Assembly (NCBI GenBank): GCA_022113835.1
Contig: JAILWY010000015.1
Span: forward strand, 10,020,501-10,084,500
Direction: 5' to 3'
Source: Atopsyche davidsoni
Taxonomy: Eukaryota; Arthropoda; Insecta; Trichoptera; Hydrobiosidae
Length of the DNA: 64,000 nt
Shown: piece after piece, positions 36,491 to 48,506 of the stretch
How the letters are laid out: each line of letters opens with the position of its first letter
Numbering within the stretch: position 1 is the stretch's first letter
Notes under the pieces: generated by a model
What the model was told of the DNA's origin: nothing
Databases searched by the model: none
What the model saw: the letters and a program-made list of their open reading frames with translations, nothing else
Position numbers and translations under genes: made by a program

Positions 36491-36656
36491 CTCTATACAA
36501 GCTGGAACACAACTGACAACCTAATGGTAATTCGTCAGTAGCGTCCTTATTACTGCTGCTTACTTAAACTAAACCATAACAAACACTCAAAATAAAAGGA
36601 TGCTTTTGGCAAATTGCAAATCGTTTTCAAGCTGTATCATTGCGATTACAACTAGG
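36491..36656. mobile_element. MITE, family M (36.5 kb)
   Basis: TACAAGCTGGAACACAACTG then ACAACCTAATGG at the left. The right has AAATAAAAGGATGCTTTTGG and a worn TGTATCATTGCG end. Confidence 0.6.
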
Positions 36657-37617
36657 CAATATAGAAAAGAAAAAAAAACGGAGACATGTGACTTTGATAA
36701 TACAAGCGAATCCATTCACATATTTCCACATTTGTATAAACTTATCTATTTAAAGCATTCCACCCGATGAATTCACATTATTGGTATTTATAATTAAATC
36801 TATTTGTAATGATGATTGAACTTAAATTCAGAAGTTCATTTTTTATTTTATTTTCGAGTCGGACAACTTTTCAGAAAATAATTTAAACAACCGAAATATT
36901 AACATCTTGTATCATATCTACGTGTATTGTTACCTGATTTCCAAGATTTAAAAAAAACCGATTAGATTAAAATTATTTACTGAAATGTCGTATTCCTTGA
37001 TTATTTTATACGTTTAAAATAAAAATATACTTCACGAACAAATAGATTATTTTATAATCAATTGCTTGTTATTAAAATTAAATACCTTTTCTGTCTTCCT
37101 GTTGTAAATCTTCTGGCATAATTAATATTTGTATTATTTATAATATGACGTATCTTGAAGTTATACGTGTTTTTATAATAATTTATGTCTTATACAGTAC
37201 TGATTTTAATGAGACTTTACGAGAATAAACATGATATTTTATGTGTTAATTTAACGGAAAATAATGGGTTGACGAGGATTATTAAGTAAAAGATATTTGT
37301 TGCAATAAAATAATTATATGTATAGCTTTTTATTTTTTGTTTAGTTAAGGTGGATCAAAGATAGATTAAACCATTTAACTAAAACAAATCGCACAATCAA
37401 TTAATCTCATAATTGCGAATAACCGGTTGCAAAAAAAAAACGGTTACGAAATTGGATCAAATTAAAAATCGCAGTGATGATTTGGTTTCCTGAAGAATTA
37501 ATGCCGGAACTAAATAAACGCGACGTAACCGACCGCAGGTCCGCCACTTGTGACCAGGCCCGGCACCGTGACAGACCCCTGTTATCGAACGCTCCGGTTT
37601 CCGGTTCGTGGCGCCCG
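36657..37617. other. gene-free stretch ending in a GC patch
   Basis: AT-rich until 37490. The GC-richer patch 37500..37617 holds a 62-codon frame starting at 37474 that runs on into the next MITE, so it is not a gene. Confidence 0.45.
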
Positions 37618-37770
37618 AAGCTGCCTACACACGTCGCAACACAACCGACAACCCAACGGTAACATTGTTCGCGTTGCTTAGTTACCCAAAAAACTCAAAT
37701 AAGAAGTCACTATTGCCCAATTGCAGTTTGGTTGTCTTTTGTGTTGTAAAGCGTGCAGGCTGCTTTAAAC
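37618..37770. mobile_element. MITE, family M (37.6 kb, well preserved)
   Basis: Ends AAGCTGCCTACACACGTCGC and, on minus, AAGCAGCCTGCACGCTTTAC form terminal inverted repeats. Inside are GACAACCCAACGGTAAC and CCAATTGCAGTTTGGTTGTC. About 153 bases. Confidence 0.85.
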
Positions 37771-37901
37771 TTTAAATCGAACGGTAACCGTCCAATAATA
37801 ATTTGAGTTGTTTTTAACCAAAAAACTCAAAATAAGAAGTCACACTTGCCTAACTGCAATTAGGTTGTCATTTGTGTTAAAGCGTGTAGGCTGCTTTAAA
37901 C
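37771..37901. mobile_element. MITE, family M (tandem, left-truncated copy)
   Basis: It directly follows the previous copy and repeats its right two thirds (AACCAAAAAACTCAAA, AAGTCAC, GTGTAGGCTGCTTTAAAC) with a few differences, so this is a tandem duplication. Confidence 0.8.
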
Positions 37902-37950
37902 TTTATACACGCTTTGCGACAAAGCTGATACTAAACGGTAACATATTAAT
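37902..37950. mobile_element. MITE, family M (left end only)
   Basis: TATACACGCTTTGCGACAAA and CTAAACGGTAACAT match the left arm; the rest is missing. Confidence 0.55.
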
Positions 37951-37980
37951 TGGGTAATGTGTGAAAAATGCTTAAATTTT

Positions 37981-38118
37981 TTTACACGTATTGCTACACA
38001 ACCGACAACCGAAAGATATATGACCAATGGCAGTGTTTTTACTTAGCCAAAACTAAAAAAATAAGGTTATTGGCTTATCCGCGTTCGGTTTCATTACGAC
38101 GTGTGTAGGTTACTTTAA
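37981..38118. mobile_element. MITE, family M (38.0 kb, complete)
   Basis: TTTACACGTATTGCTACACA and ACCGACAACCGAAAG at the left. ATAAGGTTATTGGC, GGTTTCATTACGACGTG and TGTAGGTTACTTTAAC at the right. About 138 bases with inverted ends. Confidence 0.75.
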
Positions 38119-39146
38119 CGTTCGCTCAGCAGCCTCGGAAATCAGTTTTTAATGCCAATTGTGCTAACCAAACAATTAATGAATAGAAAGTGGATATTTT
38201 ATCACAATGCACTATTATTTTATCTCTCCTTGCCTGGTGGTAATTAATTGTTACGTAAATGCTACCTGCATGGAAAATCTTTGGATAATGTACCGTATAA
38301 GCAAGCGTTATGTAGATTTTGATAAAACCGTTTGTGCAACCATTCTGTGTGAATGTTTTTCATGTGTAAACTTTTACCGTACCATTTTTTTTACCATCTC
38401 GTAGTTCGGTGGCTGGCACACTCACTTGATGATCATGGGGCATTATCCGGATAGTTATCTTTGATTGCGCTAAAATTACAAATTGTGCTCGGTTTGATTA
38501 TAAAAAAGGCTAGCTCATTGAATATCTGTAATACAGTATATTCACTTAGAAAAATTCTGGAGACATATCAAGTCGGATACAGCTGCAAAACTTCTAATCG
38601 CTTACTTTTTGCATTTATAAAAGTGTGATTTATAGAATCTTGGCAAAAATGTCTAGAAATATAATAAATAGCTTTTTCAGACTTTTGATTGCTTCAGAAA
38701 AATCCCTAATAAGACAAAAGCGCATATTTGCGAAAAACTGTTCATAGTTGTCTTTTAAAAAAAATTGAACATGTTGGTTGTATTGGATACGGAGCCTGGC
38801 TGAAAGATATAAGGTTGAATCTCACCTGTATCCCCATACTTTTTATGTGTAAATTGTGTTAACAATAAGCCTCTATGAGCTAAAGATGCTGATTAATTTA
38901 ATATTTCAAAATAGTCATAAATGCTTTCATCGTAATAACTGTGTTATGAATTCAAACGGGCTTTAAAATTTCGCCACTGAAAATATACTAGCATCGCAAT
39001 TTGTAATCATTCTAAGAAAACATCAACGGGAACTCCCCGTGACGATTCTATGAAAATGAATACGAATTCCATCCAAAGCGCTTCTTAGTATCTCAATTGA
39101 GACACGAACGCTTCATGTGGACATTTAAAATCAGACTAGGTACATG
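38119..39146. other. gene-free stretch
   Basis: Mixed AT-rich DNA. A 65-codon frame at 38207..38404 is Cys-rich by chance and shows no known motif. GGTTGAATCTCAC at about 38813 resembles a worn B box without an A box. Confidence 0.4.
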
Positions 39147-39652
39147 TGATGCTGGAAAACTTAGGCACGCCGCTGGTTTAGGTACATAGCAAGGGAGACC
39201 CACAATGAATTGGACAATTCTCAATTATATAATATAATAACGTATATTACATAATATTTTTGAATAAAATACTTGAGTGATTTTCCACATTTTTGTTTTT
39301 ATTAGTGACCGGTTTCGCCAACCTTTCACGTTGGCATTATCAAACAGAGTGAGATTTTATATAATACTAAGCAATTAGGTAAACAATTGTTAGAGGGAGA
39401 GGTTGTTGGAAAGAGAGAGAGTGATTGTCAGGTTGTAAGGGCTAATGTGATTTTAATGTACCTGACAAGTGGAGGATTCTATATAATTGCAAATTTTTGT
39501 GAACAAATGTTTTTATGTTAATGGGTTTTTATGGTAATAACCGAAACCGGTCACTAATAAAAACAAAAATGTGGAAAATCACTCAAGTATTTTATTCAAA
39601 AATATTAAAATGGAATTCCACCAAGTACTCTCTGTCAAAAATATTGAATTTC
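39147..39652. mobile_element. foldback family F, partial copy
   Basis: Nearly identical to the reverse complement of 15657..16165. It contains the long arm 39255..39492, the short inverted arm 39540..39607, and the outer end CAATATTTTTGACAGAGAG in reverse. The internal segment is reduced to 39147..39254. Confidence 0.85.
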
Positions 39653-40310
39653 GTATATTTCATAATTTAGTACGACATTTCGTTTCATGGGATGTTCAGT
39701 TCGTGGTTATTTTCCCTTACACAGTCGTTCTTATGAATCAATCATGGTCTAGTATACGGTAAAAGTCGGCCAAGAAGCACTCTTCCCGATGCTGGTTTCA
39801 CTTTTAAATAACAGACATGAATGCTAACGAGTGCAAAATATAAATCTAGAATTCAAAACGACGTCATGTAAAAATTATCTTATTTTGGGTTTACTGACAA
39901 TTGTCCAATTCGTGGGATATCCAAATTATCAAAGTTTTCCGTTACAATCACTCCTACGCCGATCATAATAGTATGAAGGAGCACTCTTCCCTGCGCTGAT
40001 TTCACTTTTTGGTAATATACGTGAATGCTTAAAAGTGCTTAAAAATTAGGTGTAAATGAAACATGGCAACTTGTAAAAACAATTCATTTCGGGTTTACTG
40101 GCAAGTATCTATTTCATGGGATCTCCAATTCGTATTGTTTTCCCCATGTACGACTGCTCCCGTTAATCAACCAGTGTGGACCGGCTCAGTACGTCGATAG
40201 GAGTCGGTATGAAGGAGCACTCTTCTCGATGCTGATTTCACTTTTCAATAACAGACTTGCACGCTAACGAGTACATAAATATTAATTTAGAATTCAAAAT
40301 GGCGCCTAGT
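39653..40310. repeat. degenerate three-unit satellite
   Basis: Three diverged tandem units can be aligned on GCACTCTTC (39777, 39981, 40217) and on TTC-TGGGAT-T-CA near 39681, 39909 and 40111, with spacings of about 204 and 236 bases. Each unit then has GCTG-TTTCACTTTT and ends in a GGGTTTACTG-CAA type linker. It begins exactly where the foldback copy ends. No coding. Confidence 0.8.
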
Positions 40311-42252
40311 AAACGGTTCTAAGGTCAATTAATACCAGATGGATCTTTACAGTCTTACAGTTGCTATGCCGCTTGGAATATATATATAATATATTTTATT
40401 ATAAACTTTCTAATTAAAATAATTATTTTTAATTATTAGAATATTTTTCTCAGTAGTAATATGTTGTTTTGAAAAGAGTGTTTTGAACAACGATGGATGA
40501 AGACGTTGAAAACAAAAATTAACTTTTTTCATATACCTCTTCCAATAAGATACAATTAAATTCAGATGATACGAACAAAAAGTCTTATAGATACTATTTC
40601 ATAAAGATTGTATGGATACTATGAAAATAATGCGTCTAGTTTTACAAATTTAAAATTTATCAACGTAAAAGTAGAAGGAAGAAAATCGAATGCTAATGTA
40701 TAACAAAAATCGTAGTATTTTCAGTATATTTTATTACATCAAAGGCTCAACGCATTATTATTAAGATATTTAAGATGGGTATATTTTTATTGTAATTTCA
40801 AAATTTTCTAAATTATTATAGTTATGTCGAATCAATTAATTATAGGTTTGGTTCAGTTGTAAATATGTGGTTTTGAAATCCTGTCAAATTGTGTATCAAT
40901 ACTGAAACATTTTTTAAATATACTGAATTTACCACGTATTAAACGTCCGATTTGAAACATCTACCAAAAGGTTTAAGTGCATTTATTTTCAATGCATTGC
41001 ACATCCAAATTCATGCATATTAGGTGTCGTATGCACTTATGCAATTGTAGTTATAATTAAGAGTTCTTTGTTCTTTCCTGGTGACAAGTAATTTATTACT
41101 TGTTGACAAAAAAAAACGAACAAAGCAGAATAATTTAAAATGATCTATGCTTTGATTTATAGACAGAATATCGATAAATTTTATTTAAATTACAAAATAA
41201 GATAGACAGGTCTAATAAATAATTATTTCAATCGTCGTATTTTACGTAATTTTGATGCAATATTGCATTTAAACATCGTATGAATAACTTCATATATATA
41301 TATATATTATAATACTACAATGGAGATCAAAAGGTTTCATGTCAACTTGGTGTACGTCAAGATAACATAACTCTATACAAAGTTTCAGTTTCTTCTTTTG
41401 AAATGCTTCAGTACTTAACACGCCTAGCACCCAAAACACAATTTTATTAAGAAGCACCATAACGTATCCTCCATTTTTAATTCATTTTTCAACTATCAGC
41501 TAACTTGATCAATTCTATAGGCAGACATTCAATAATAACAATTTTATTTTTGGTATTAAGACGCTTTCAATTTGGTAACAATTTCATCAATAAACTAAAT
41601 CCATTATACAATTATTGAATTTGACAAAGCACGTTAAATCTGCCTACACTATGTGGATCAACGATGTAATATTATGCATACAATATTATCATGGAGGCTT
41701 TGCAAAAATGAAATATTCCGATACAAAGTATCCACCTGCGCGGGGCGTTATCTCGACCTCACCTACGACAAAGCCCCCTTCAGTCCACGCAACCCTCCCC
41801 TTGCCCGGGGAGATATTCCTGAAAATTTATCTCCCTTCAAAAAAACATTCAATTATTCAGCCACTTGCCTCAAATGGATTTTTTCAGCGAAGCTAGTTTC
41901 AGATTTCACGCATTTCAAATGATTCATGGAAGGGAACATATTTTATGCTAATCGACAAATTAATCATTTGTATTATATTTTTTAATTCGTGAGGCTTTAA
42001 ATTCTCTTTTAAAAATTACAAAAAAAATTAAGGAGATAATCTGTACAGCTCGTTGTAAAGATTTTTGTTAATTTAACTGAATGGATGAGTTGTTATTATA
42101 TCTGATTTTCAAGTATAACGGCCGATGAACCCATGTTATTGATTAATTGAGTTTATCTTTTGTTGTAATTCAGAAATTCATACATTATTAAATAAACTAA
42201 TGAAAACAGATAACATATTAGTGAAAAACAGACTAAATTTATAATAATTTTT
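40311..42252. other. gene-free stretch
   Basis: AT-rich. 41735..41825 is GC-richer and gives two overlapping plus frames (93 and 89 codons). Neither has a recognisable domain, so I do not call them. Confidence 0.45.
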
Positions 42253-42398
42253 GGGCAGCAGCGATACACAGACTTTTCCTTTGAATATAAAACTACGGTG
42301 TAGATGGACCTACTAAGGAAACCATGAACAGGCATAGGGATATGAACAATAAGATGATCACCAAACTCTTCTAAAGAAAGGTACTTAAATAAAAAGAT
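42253..42398 (+). repeat. dispersed repeat, family S (copy 3)
   Basis: GGGCAGCAGCGATACACAGA, CTTTTCCTTTGAATATAAAA and CGGTGTAGATGGACC match 11608..11670. The later part is worn but keeps GATGATCACCAAACTCTTCT. It is followed at once by a B-box-like GTGGGTTCGAATACCAC (42420..42436), as expected if the family is tRNA-related. Confidence 0.6.
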
Positions 42399-43560
42399 TA
42401 CTACTATGGTCTACATTCGTGTGGGTTCGAATACCACTTGTATTTCTAAAAACCATTTCACGACGATTTTTCTATGATTTATATGAAAATCGATTATCTT
42501 AATATGAAATTGTCAAATAGCATTGCATTACCTTAGATATTTCATGAAACATTATTACAGGTAAAATAATTTCAGGTTTATTACTTTTTGTCAAACTCGC
42601 TAAAAATTTGGTTAGAACCACAATGGGCATTGTTAGAATTCCGGTCATTTGTTGGCGCTGCTGATGATAAACGACATGATGAACATAAAGCCAAGTGCTG
42701 ACGCAAAAAAAAACACGGAAGTACGCGCGAGTATAATCTATGACCATCCATTATCTATGCCCCGATCTATTAAACTGAATGAATGCAGAAATGTATGGTA
42801 CGTAATGCAGTTTTTTTGTGAAATTCGTCTATTTTTGTTTGTGCCTTGTATCTACAATGACCAAAATCTAAATGTACAATTTGTACCATTCTTCTTTGTT
42901 TTCAAAATTTTCACATTTAGGATAAGTGTTTAAATGTGACTATATGGAAAAATCCTCAAATACCATGGGTTGGTCACGTTACAAACGAGAGAGTTTTGCA
43001 CAGAATGCGAAAAAAAACTCATAAAAAGCATTATTTTAAGTTTAAAAAATTTATTATTTTAATTAATACCACAAGGTGATTGCTTTGCTGTATATTTATC
43101 TTTACAGTCATAATATAAACGTAGTTGCCTTATTTTCCGTGTTTAAGTTTGTTTCGTCACTAATCAAATAACTCATTTCAAAGAAAATGACATATTATTT
43201 TTCAAGCAATCAAGTATTATATATCCTAGAAAATATAAATACTAGTTTTTCTCAAAAACAATCAAAAATCACGATCACGCCTGAAAGGCTCGCGGGCTTG
43301 ACGTCATCGAGAGGACCTACTCGTATTTCAGAGAAGGTGGATCCCAATGAGGTTTTAAGAAATTCTAAAGGACTAGGAATCTGAAAGAAAAACATGGGTA
43401 TTTTTTTTCTTTTATTAAAATGAAAGCCTTTTTGGCAAAAAATACAAATATCAAAGTAACTTTTTGTTCTGACGGTGAATATAAAATTTTAATAATACTG
43501 CATTTTTTTACATAAACGAATGGATACCGGTGGAGCGTAGAAACTACTTTAATGTATGGG
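42399..43560. other. gene-free stretch with one TGACGTCA
   Basis: AT-rich. 43270..43385 is GC-richer and includes TGACGTCA at 43299..43306 inside a 65-codon frame of no recognisable type. Confidence 0.4.
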
Positions 43561-43625
43561 GTCTTCTCCTTGTGCCTCTCTTCAAAGGAGATTTATGACC
43601 ATCTCACTGAACATGTGTTTTTTCC
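43561..43625 (-). repeat. dispersed repeat, family S (worn, reversed piece)
   Basis: On minus it reads GTTCAGTGAGATGGTCATAA, TCTCC and GAAGAGAGGCACAAGGAGAA, corresponding to the right third of copy 1. Confidence 0.45.
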
Positions 43626-43745
43626 TAAGCCGGCCTTACTAATTTGATTGTATCATATTACGAATGATAGGAAAAATATGACCTACAAACACACTAAAAA
43701 CGTACAGAACTATGTACGTTTATAAAGATCCACTAAGAGCGCCGG

Positions 43746-43924
43746 TGACGTCACGCCGACTACTTTATATTAAAACAAATTCAGGAAAAATTGAAAACTC
43801 ATGAAATTACGCAGAACGCGAGAAACTCGAGAGTTATTTTTTTTTAATGAAAACATTTTAGCTTACCAATGACGTCACAATACCCAAGCCAGCCTATTTA
43901 AAACGTATAAAAAGTATTATATAA
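43746..43924 (+). promoter_or_regulatory. possible CRE/TATA promoter
   Basis: Two perfect CREB/ATF-type palindromes TGACGTCA (43746..43753 and 43870..43877) lie upstream of TATAAAAAG (43916..43924). The nearer site is about 40 bases from the TATA motif, an arrangement typical of inducible promoters. The first ATG after it opens only eight codons, so any transcript would be non-coding or spliced. The call rests on motifs alone. Confidence 0.3.
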
Positions 43925-46113
43925 ACGGATATTGTTTTAATAACATAATGTCGTACACGTTTTCAGCATCATAGGCTGTTATCGTTTTTTCTCGTACGTT
44001 CTTTTTATCATTTTACCGACTGACGTTCAATAAAAATATTTTTCAATCCCCTATATTTAAAGAAGATAACGAAAATACCAAAGTGTTGTTACAACTCACG
44101 TGAACATGGTATGAAAATAAATTTATTTTGCTGCATATTTGAACGAGCAATAAAATGATAATATTTTCATAATTGAAAAAAATATCGTACTTAAGGTATT
44201 TGTCTTGTTATCTTTAAAATTCATTAATATCAAAATAATTTTTAAATAACAAAATTATGTTGATGATATTAACGACTTTTTTAAAAATGCGTGAATGCCT
44301 AAGCGACTATCGCCAATTTTTGTATATATTTTGTGTCACCTCATTTAATTTATTTGGAAATATATAAGTATGCTAGTTTTTATTTAAGACAAAAAAATAC
44401 TTTGTGTAGTTTCATTTTGATATTTATTCAAATAAAATTCCCACTTTAGTTAATTGTTTGCTGCTTTCGTTATACCGAAAAATATTAAACGCAAAATTTT
44501 TAAATATAAATTATTAACAACATCGTTTGTTTATTTATAAAAAGTGAAATGTTCATCGTTAATAGCTTCCTTTCTTTCCTTTTAGCAACCTGTTTGACCT
44601 AATTGATAATCAATAATTTATTAAAATAAATCACCACTTCCATAAAATATACAAGGCATTTTATCAAATTTAGCCATTTTCATATTTATATCTAAGCCAC
44701 CTAAACATTAAGGCCAGAGTTATTATATCAAAACCACCACAAATAGACCTGCCTCAAAAAATACTTCTTTATTTATAATTTACAAGAGTATCACAATTAT
44801 TACATTTTCTTTATACAACAAGACAAACTCAAAAATCGTATCAGGTCAACTCTACTTGCCTTTTCTCTAACGCCCTCTTGCTTGCAGTTTCAGATTATTC
44901 TAGTTTTGATGTTTACTTTTTATAGAATAAAGCTAAAAAAACTTGTTGAGCGTTAGTATTTTAAATTAAGCTTATTAAATAATGACTTTGAGGGAGCATT
45001 TAATTTTGACTGCTCTGGCCTTCTGTACGATCGGTTGTGTTTATTTTGGCCGTTACTTGACTCAGTCATAATTCACTTAAGCTAACTTTTACAATTTACT
45101 TGTGCTTTATAAGTTTTATTATTTTATACAAAAATCATTAATCATTTTAACATTGTTTTCGATCACACTTTTTCGAGTGTCTCAATTAATATCAATTATT
45201 TGTTTTCCACAGTTTTCTACGAAACCTCACTTTATTTAAGAGGATCATAAAAACATAATTACTTCTCGTTTATTAATAATAATATCAAAACAAAAATATC
45301 TTAATTAATAAAGTTTATATAAATCGTTTTTATTAAATACAGATAATAATTAAATGTTCAAAAAATTCGCATTTTTACTAAATTGAAGCTTGCCATCGAA
45401 CCAGGGACCTCTATAAATATTATTTCAAGTCCTAAAAGGATTTTCTGAAATATTTCCAAAATATAGACAAATTGATAACATACTTAAATCAGTTTTAAGT
45501 GCTTTGTGAATTTATTTTTTGTGAGATCTCAAATTCTGAGGAAATTTTAAATAAATAAAATATCAACAGAAAATCAACCCTCGTACATGCTTCATTTCTA
45601 AGATCTACAACGTTGGTTCAAAAACCTTTATGACGCTTAATATGTATTAAAAATACATGCCAAAGGTTGTACATAAATTCTAAAAGACCGTTTGAATTTT
45701 TAACATACCAATAAAACGTGAAGTTTTTATTAAATAGGTGCTGAGTAATATTTTGGGTATGAGTTGAGGTTTTCCCATTCAACAGCTGGGAGTGTGGGAG
45801 GAAAAGCACTAAGCACAGGGGAATGTTTTCCTCTTAAAGGTCGTTGCTTGCCCCCAATTTTTTTTTCAATTTTCAAAGCAATTAATCGTCTTTAAACGCT
45901 CTTAAATTTAAATTGGGCAACTCATTTTGGTGTCGACAATTAGTCTCTGTATCTATTACCAATTTTTATATTTACAATAACGAAAAAAATACTAAAATAC
46001 TCCGGTTTATTTAACATTTATTTATTGCAACTTTTTAGATTCAAAGATCAATATTAAATATACATACAGCCTTATAGGGTAACGACTTAGTAAGCGACTT
46101 AGTATAAAAATAA
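43925..46113. other. gene-free stretch
   Basis: Very AT-rich; nothing recognised on either strand. Confidence 0.55.
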
Positions 46114-46856
46114 TCTACTATAATAATATCCATTGTGTGTGGGTGTGTGTGTATGTTTCATTTTTTGGTTCTCTATAGAATATCTTAAAGGATACAACGC
46201 TGATTTTTTGCACGTAAGTTCAATAAGTTTTTTCGCAGATATGTGCCGAATTTCAAGACGATAAGATAATATTTTCATTCATAAACTAATTGAATAAAAC
46301 TTTGAAATATGCTTCAGCGAATTTCAATATGTACGAATTATAGGATTCTCTTGTTCACCGCGAGAATTTCAAATTTAGAACTTTTGTAAAAGTTCTAAAT
46401 TTGAAATTTCGATGCTTCGTAGAAATCTCCAGTTTATGTCAGCTTGACATTTGAACTACCAATTTTATTTTTTTGTCGAAATTGCGTTATAAATTATTAA
46501 TCACATCATTAATAACACAAAATGCCTCCTAAAAAAATAACACCTTCTACGCACAGCAAACGTAATTTAAAAAGAATTGCACAATTGAATGTGATAAAGA
46601 CTGCATCGAATGAAAAACGGTGACACGAAATGTGACAGAAATGTCAAGCAATGAATTGGAAGGAAAAAAAGGAACAAGACAGTCCTATAGTTAAAAATAA
46701 TGGTATGTACCACTCATTTGTGATGAATATTTCCTAGAATAGCTTTGCTTTCGAAATTAATATCCAGTTATTCAAAATATATGTATACAAAATGAAAGCA
46801 AATATACATCTAATCGTTCATCGAATACGTCATTCTGTGACGGGCTACGTTTCTAG
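46114..46856 (+). mobile_element. Helitron B, non-autonomous remnant
   Basis: It starts TCTACTATAATAATATCC after an A and ends CTAG (46853..46856) before a T, with CATTCTGTGACGGGCTACG just inside. The 5' 400 bases match copies A, C and D. A short frame beginning Met-Pro-Pro-Lys-Lys at 46522 stops after 33 residues (46623). The zinc region and everything after it have been deleted. Confidence 0.85.
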
Positions 46857-48257
46857 TAATTAAAAAAAAAGAAGAAGTCCGAATTCCCTAAACGTTACAA
46901 GCCAGAACGTTTCGCAATTATCGTTGAGCACTTCAATATGACTCTTCATACAAATCATCTAAGCTTATTTAATATAAAAATAGGTTCTGACTGGGTTTAA
47001 TCTCAATTGACCTATGTCTGCTGGTGTTGACCAATTACGTCACTGAATAATACAAAAAATGAATAGTTCGTTTAGATTAGTTTATGAAAATATATCCGAT
47101 CTGATAATGAATCGCCCCCAGGTCAATAGAGAACGGGGGTTGGTAAATATATGTATAGTGCCTGGCTCTCACCAATCCCCTGAAGTATTACATTGTTTTC
47201 GTAAAGGAGGGCTGAATTACGCACTATTCAAATTGTTTACCCGTACCGCCCCGTGCTAGGCCTTCGTGACGTCATCGAAGCACGTTCGCTGGTTTCTGTA
47301 ATATTGAAATATGCGGGATGATAACAGGGGATGATAAAGGGTAGATTGATGCTGCAAAGTGTAAGCTGCAAGGTCAACAAAAGTCGGAATTTAATTACCA
47401 CAATGATAGGGTTTACTATTTAAAATAATAAGTAAAATACTTGAGTGATTTGTCCACATATAGATTTTTATGGGTGAACGGTTTCGGGATAGGGTTTACA
47501 TTAAAGTTCAAGTTTGCATATAGAAGAGTTATATTCAAATTCAGTTTTTGGCAGACATGTTTTTGAGAAAATGTTTACTGGGTACTAAGCCACATCAAAT
47601 TTCGTTTCGAAGACCTACTTTCAAGACAAAATATCTACAGTACCACACACTTTTTTGCTATTAACGATTTTTATTTAATACTTTATAAATCAGAATTTTA
47701 ATCCATATGTTATTTTGTGTATGTAGTGTGTTTTTTTCAAGTACGATAATATATACGTCAGTAATGATTGAGATTTACATAGATGTCCAGCAAAAACTTT
47801 GTGCATTGGCCCTATATAGATTCAAATTCCCAATGTGTTACGGAGCCCCAGTCGTTCAATTGAATACAATAAATGTGGGTTTTAATCACATCTTATCTTA
47901 AAAAATAATTTTGATTATTTTTTATGTCGATTTGAATGTAAGCTCGATTACATTAAAACTTATAAATATTTTTTATTTTAGATTTTTGGAAAATATTAAA
48001 TAGTCGTAATTGGTATTGTGTATTTAATATATTTGAAACAATTATGTGTGTTAAATTATTGTAGGTTTGGATTGAATAAGTAGACTTTAGGATGAGTTTC
48101 CTTCATCAACATAATGAGCCAACCCAGCCAAATATTACGTAAACATATAGACCAGAGTTGTTTATTTACAGCCAACACAAGAAGCTACGTTATTGCTGCA
48201 TAGCAACAGGGAAGTGGGTCATTTTTTTATTAGTTGTTTCATATCAAACCATCATTC
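46857..48257. other. gene-free stretch with a worn family F piece
   Basis: 47430..47490 is a diverged arm of family F (AAAATACTTGAGTGATTTGT, GAACGGTTTCGGG). 47140..47290 is GC-richer with TGACGTCA at 47267..47274 and a 66-codon frame without domains. Confidence 0.5.
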
Positions 48258-48260
48258 TGA

Positions 48261-48506
48261 TTACTTGAGAGCGTGTTGGAATGCAGTTCTGCGAAGGTCG
48301 ATGCAGTACTTGATGTGATAAGGAAAATGCAACGTGAACTACTTGACACGATCGGTGCCTTATCTTTTCTTGAGAAACATCCAGAACTAAATCCACATTT
48401 GATGGATGATATGCTTAAATATATAAATGGCTATGTTTCTGTAAATAACCATATGAAATTCCAAAAGTGTATTTTATCGACCAAAATAGACCCTGATATC
48501 ATCTAA
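48261..48506 (+). CDS. possible orphan exon or transposon-protein remnant, unrecognised
   Basis: An open frame preceded by a stop at 48258 reads as protein, unlike most frames here. It has balanced charged and hydrophobic residues with a helical look: KVDAVLDVIRKMQRELLDT, then SFLEKHPELNPHLMDDMLKY. Its first in-frame ATG is internal (codon at 48327), so it is more likely an exon than a whole gene. A possible acceptor is the AG at about 48285 and a possible donor T|GTAAAT at about 48441. I do not recognise the family. It could be a fragment of a transposase-related protein or an exon of a gene spread over long introns. The part after the possible donor (about 48442..48506) is probably not coding. 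Confidence 0.3.
   Translation, partial: LLESVLECSSAKVDAVLDVIRKMQRELLDTIGALSFLEKHPELNPHLMDDMLKYINGYVSVNNHMKFQKCILSTKIDPDII

Noticed and set aside
41615..41922. 93- and 89-codon plus frames
   Set aside because: They overlap in different phases over a small GC-rich patch and neither has recognisable features. A transposon remnant is possible but unsupported.
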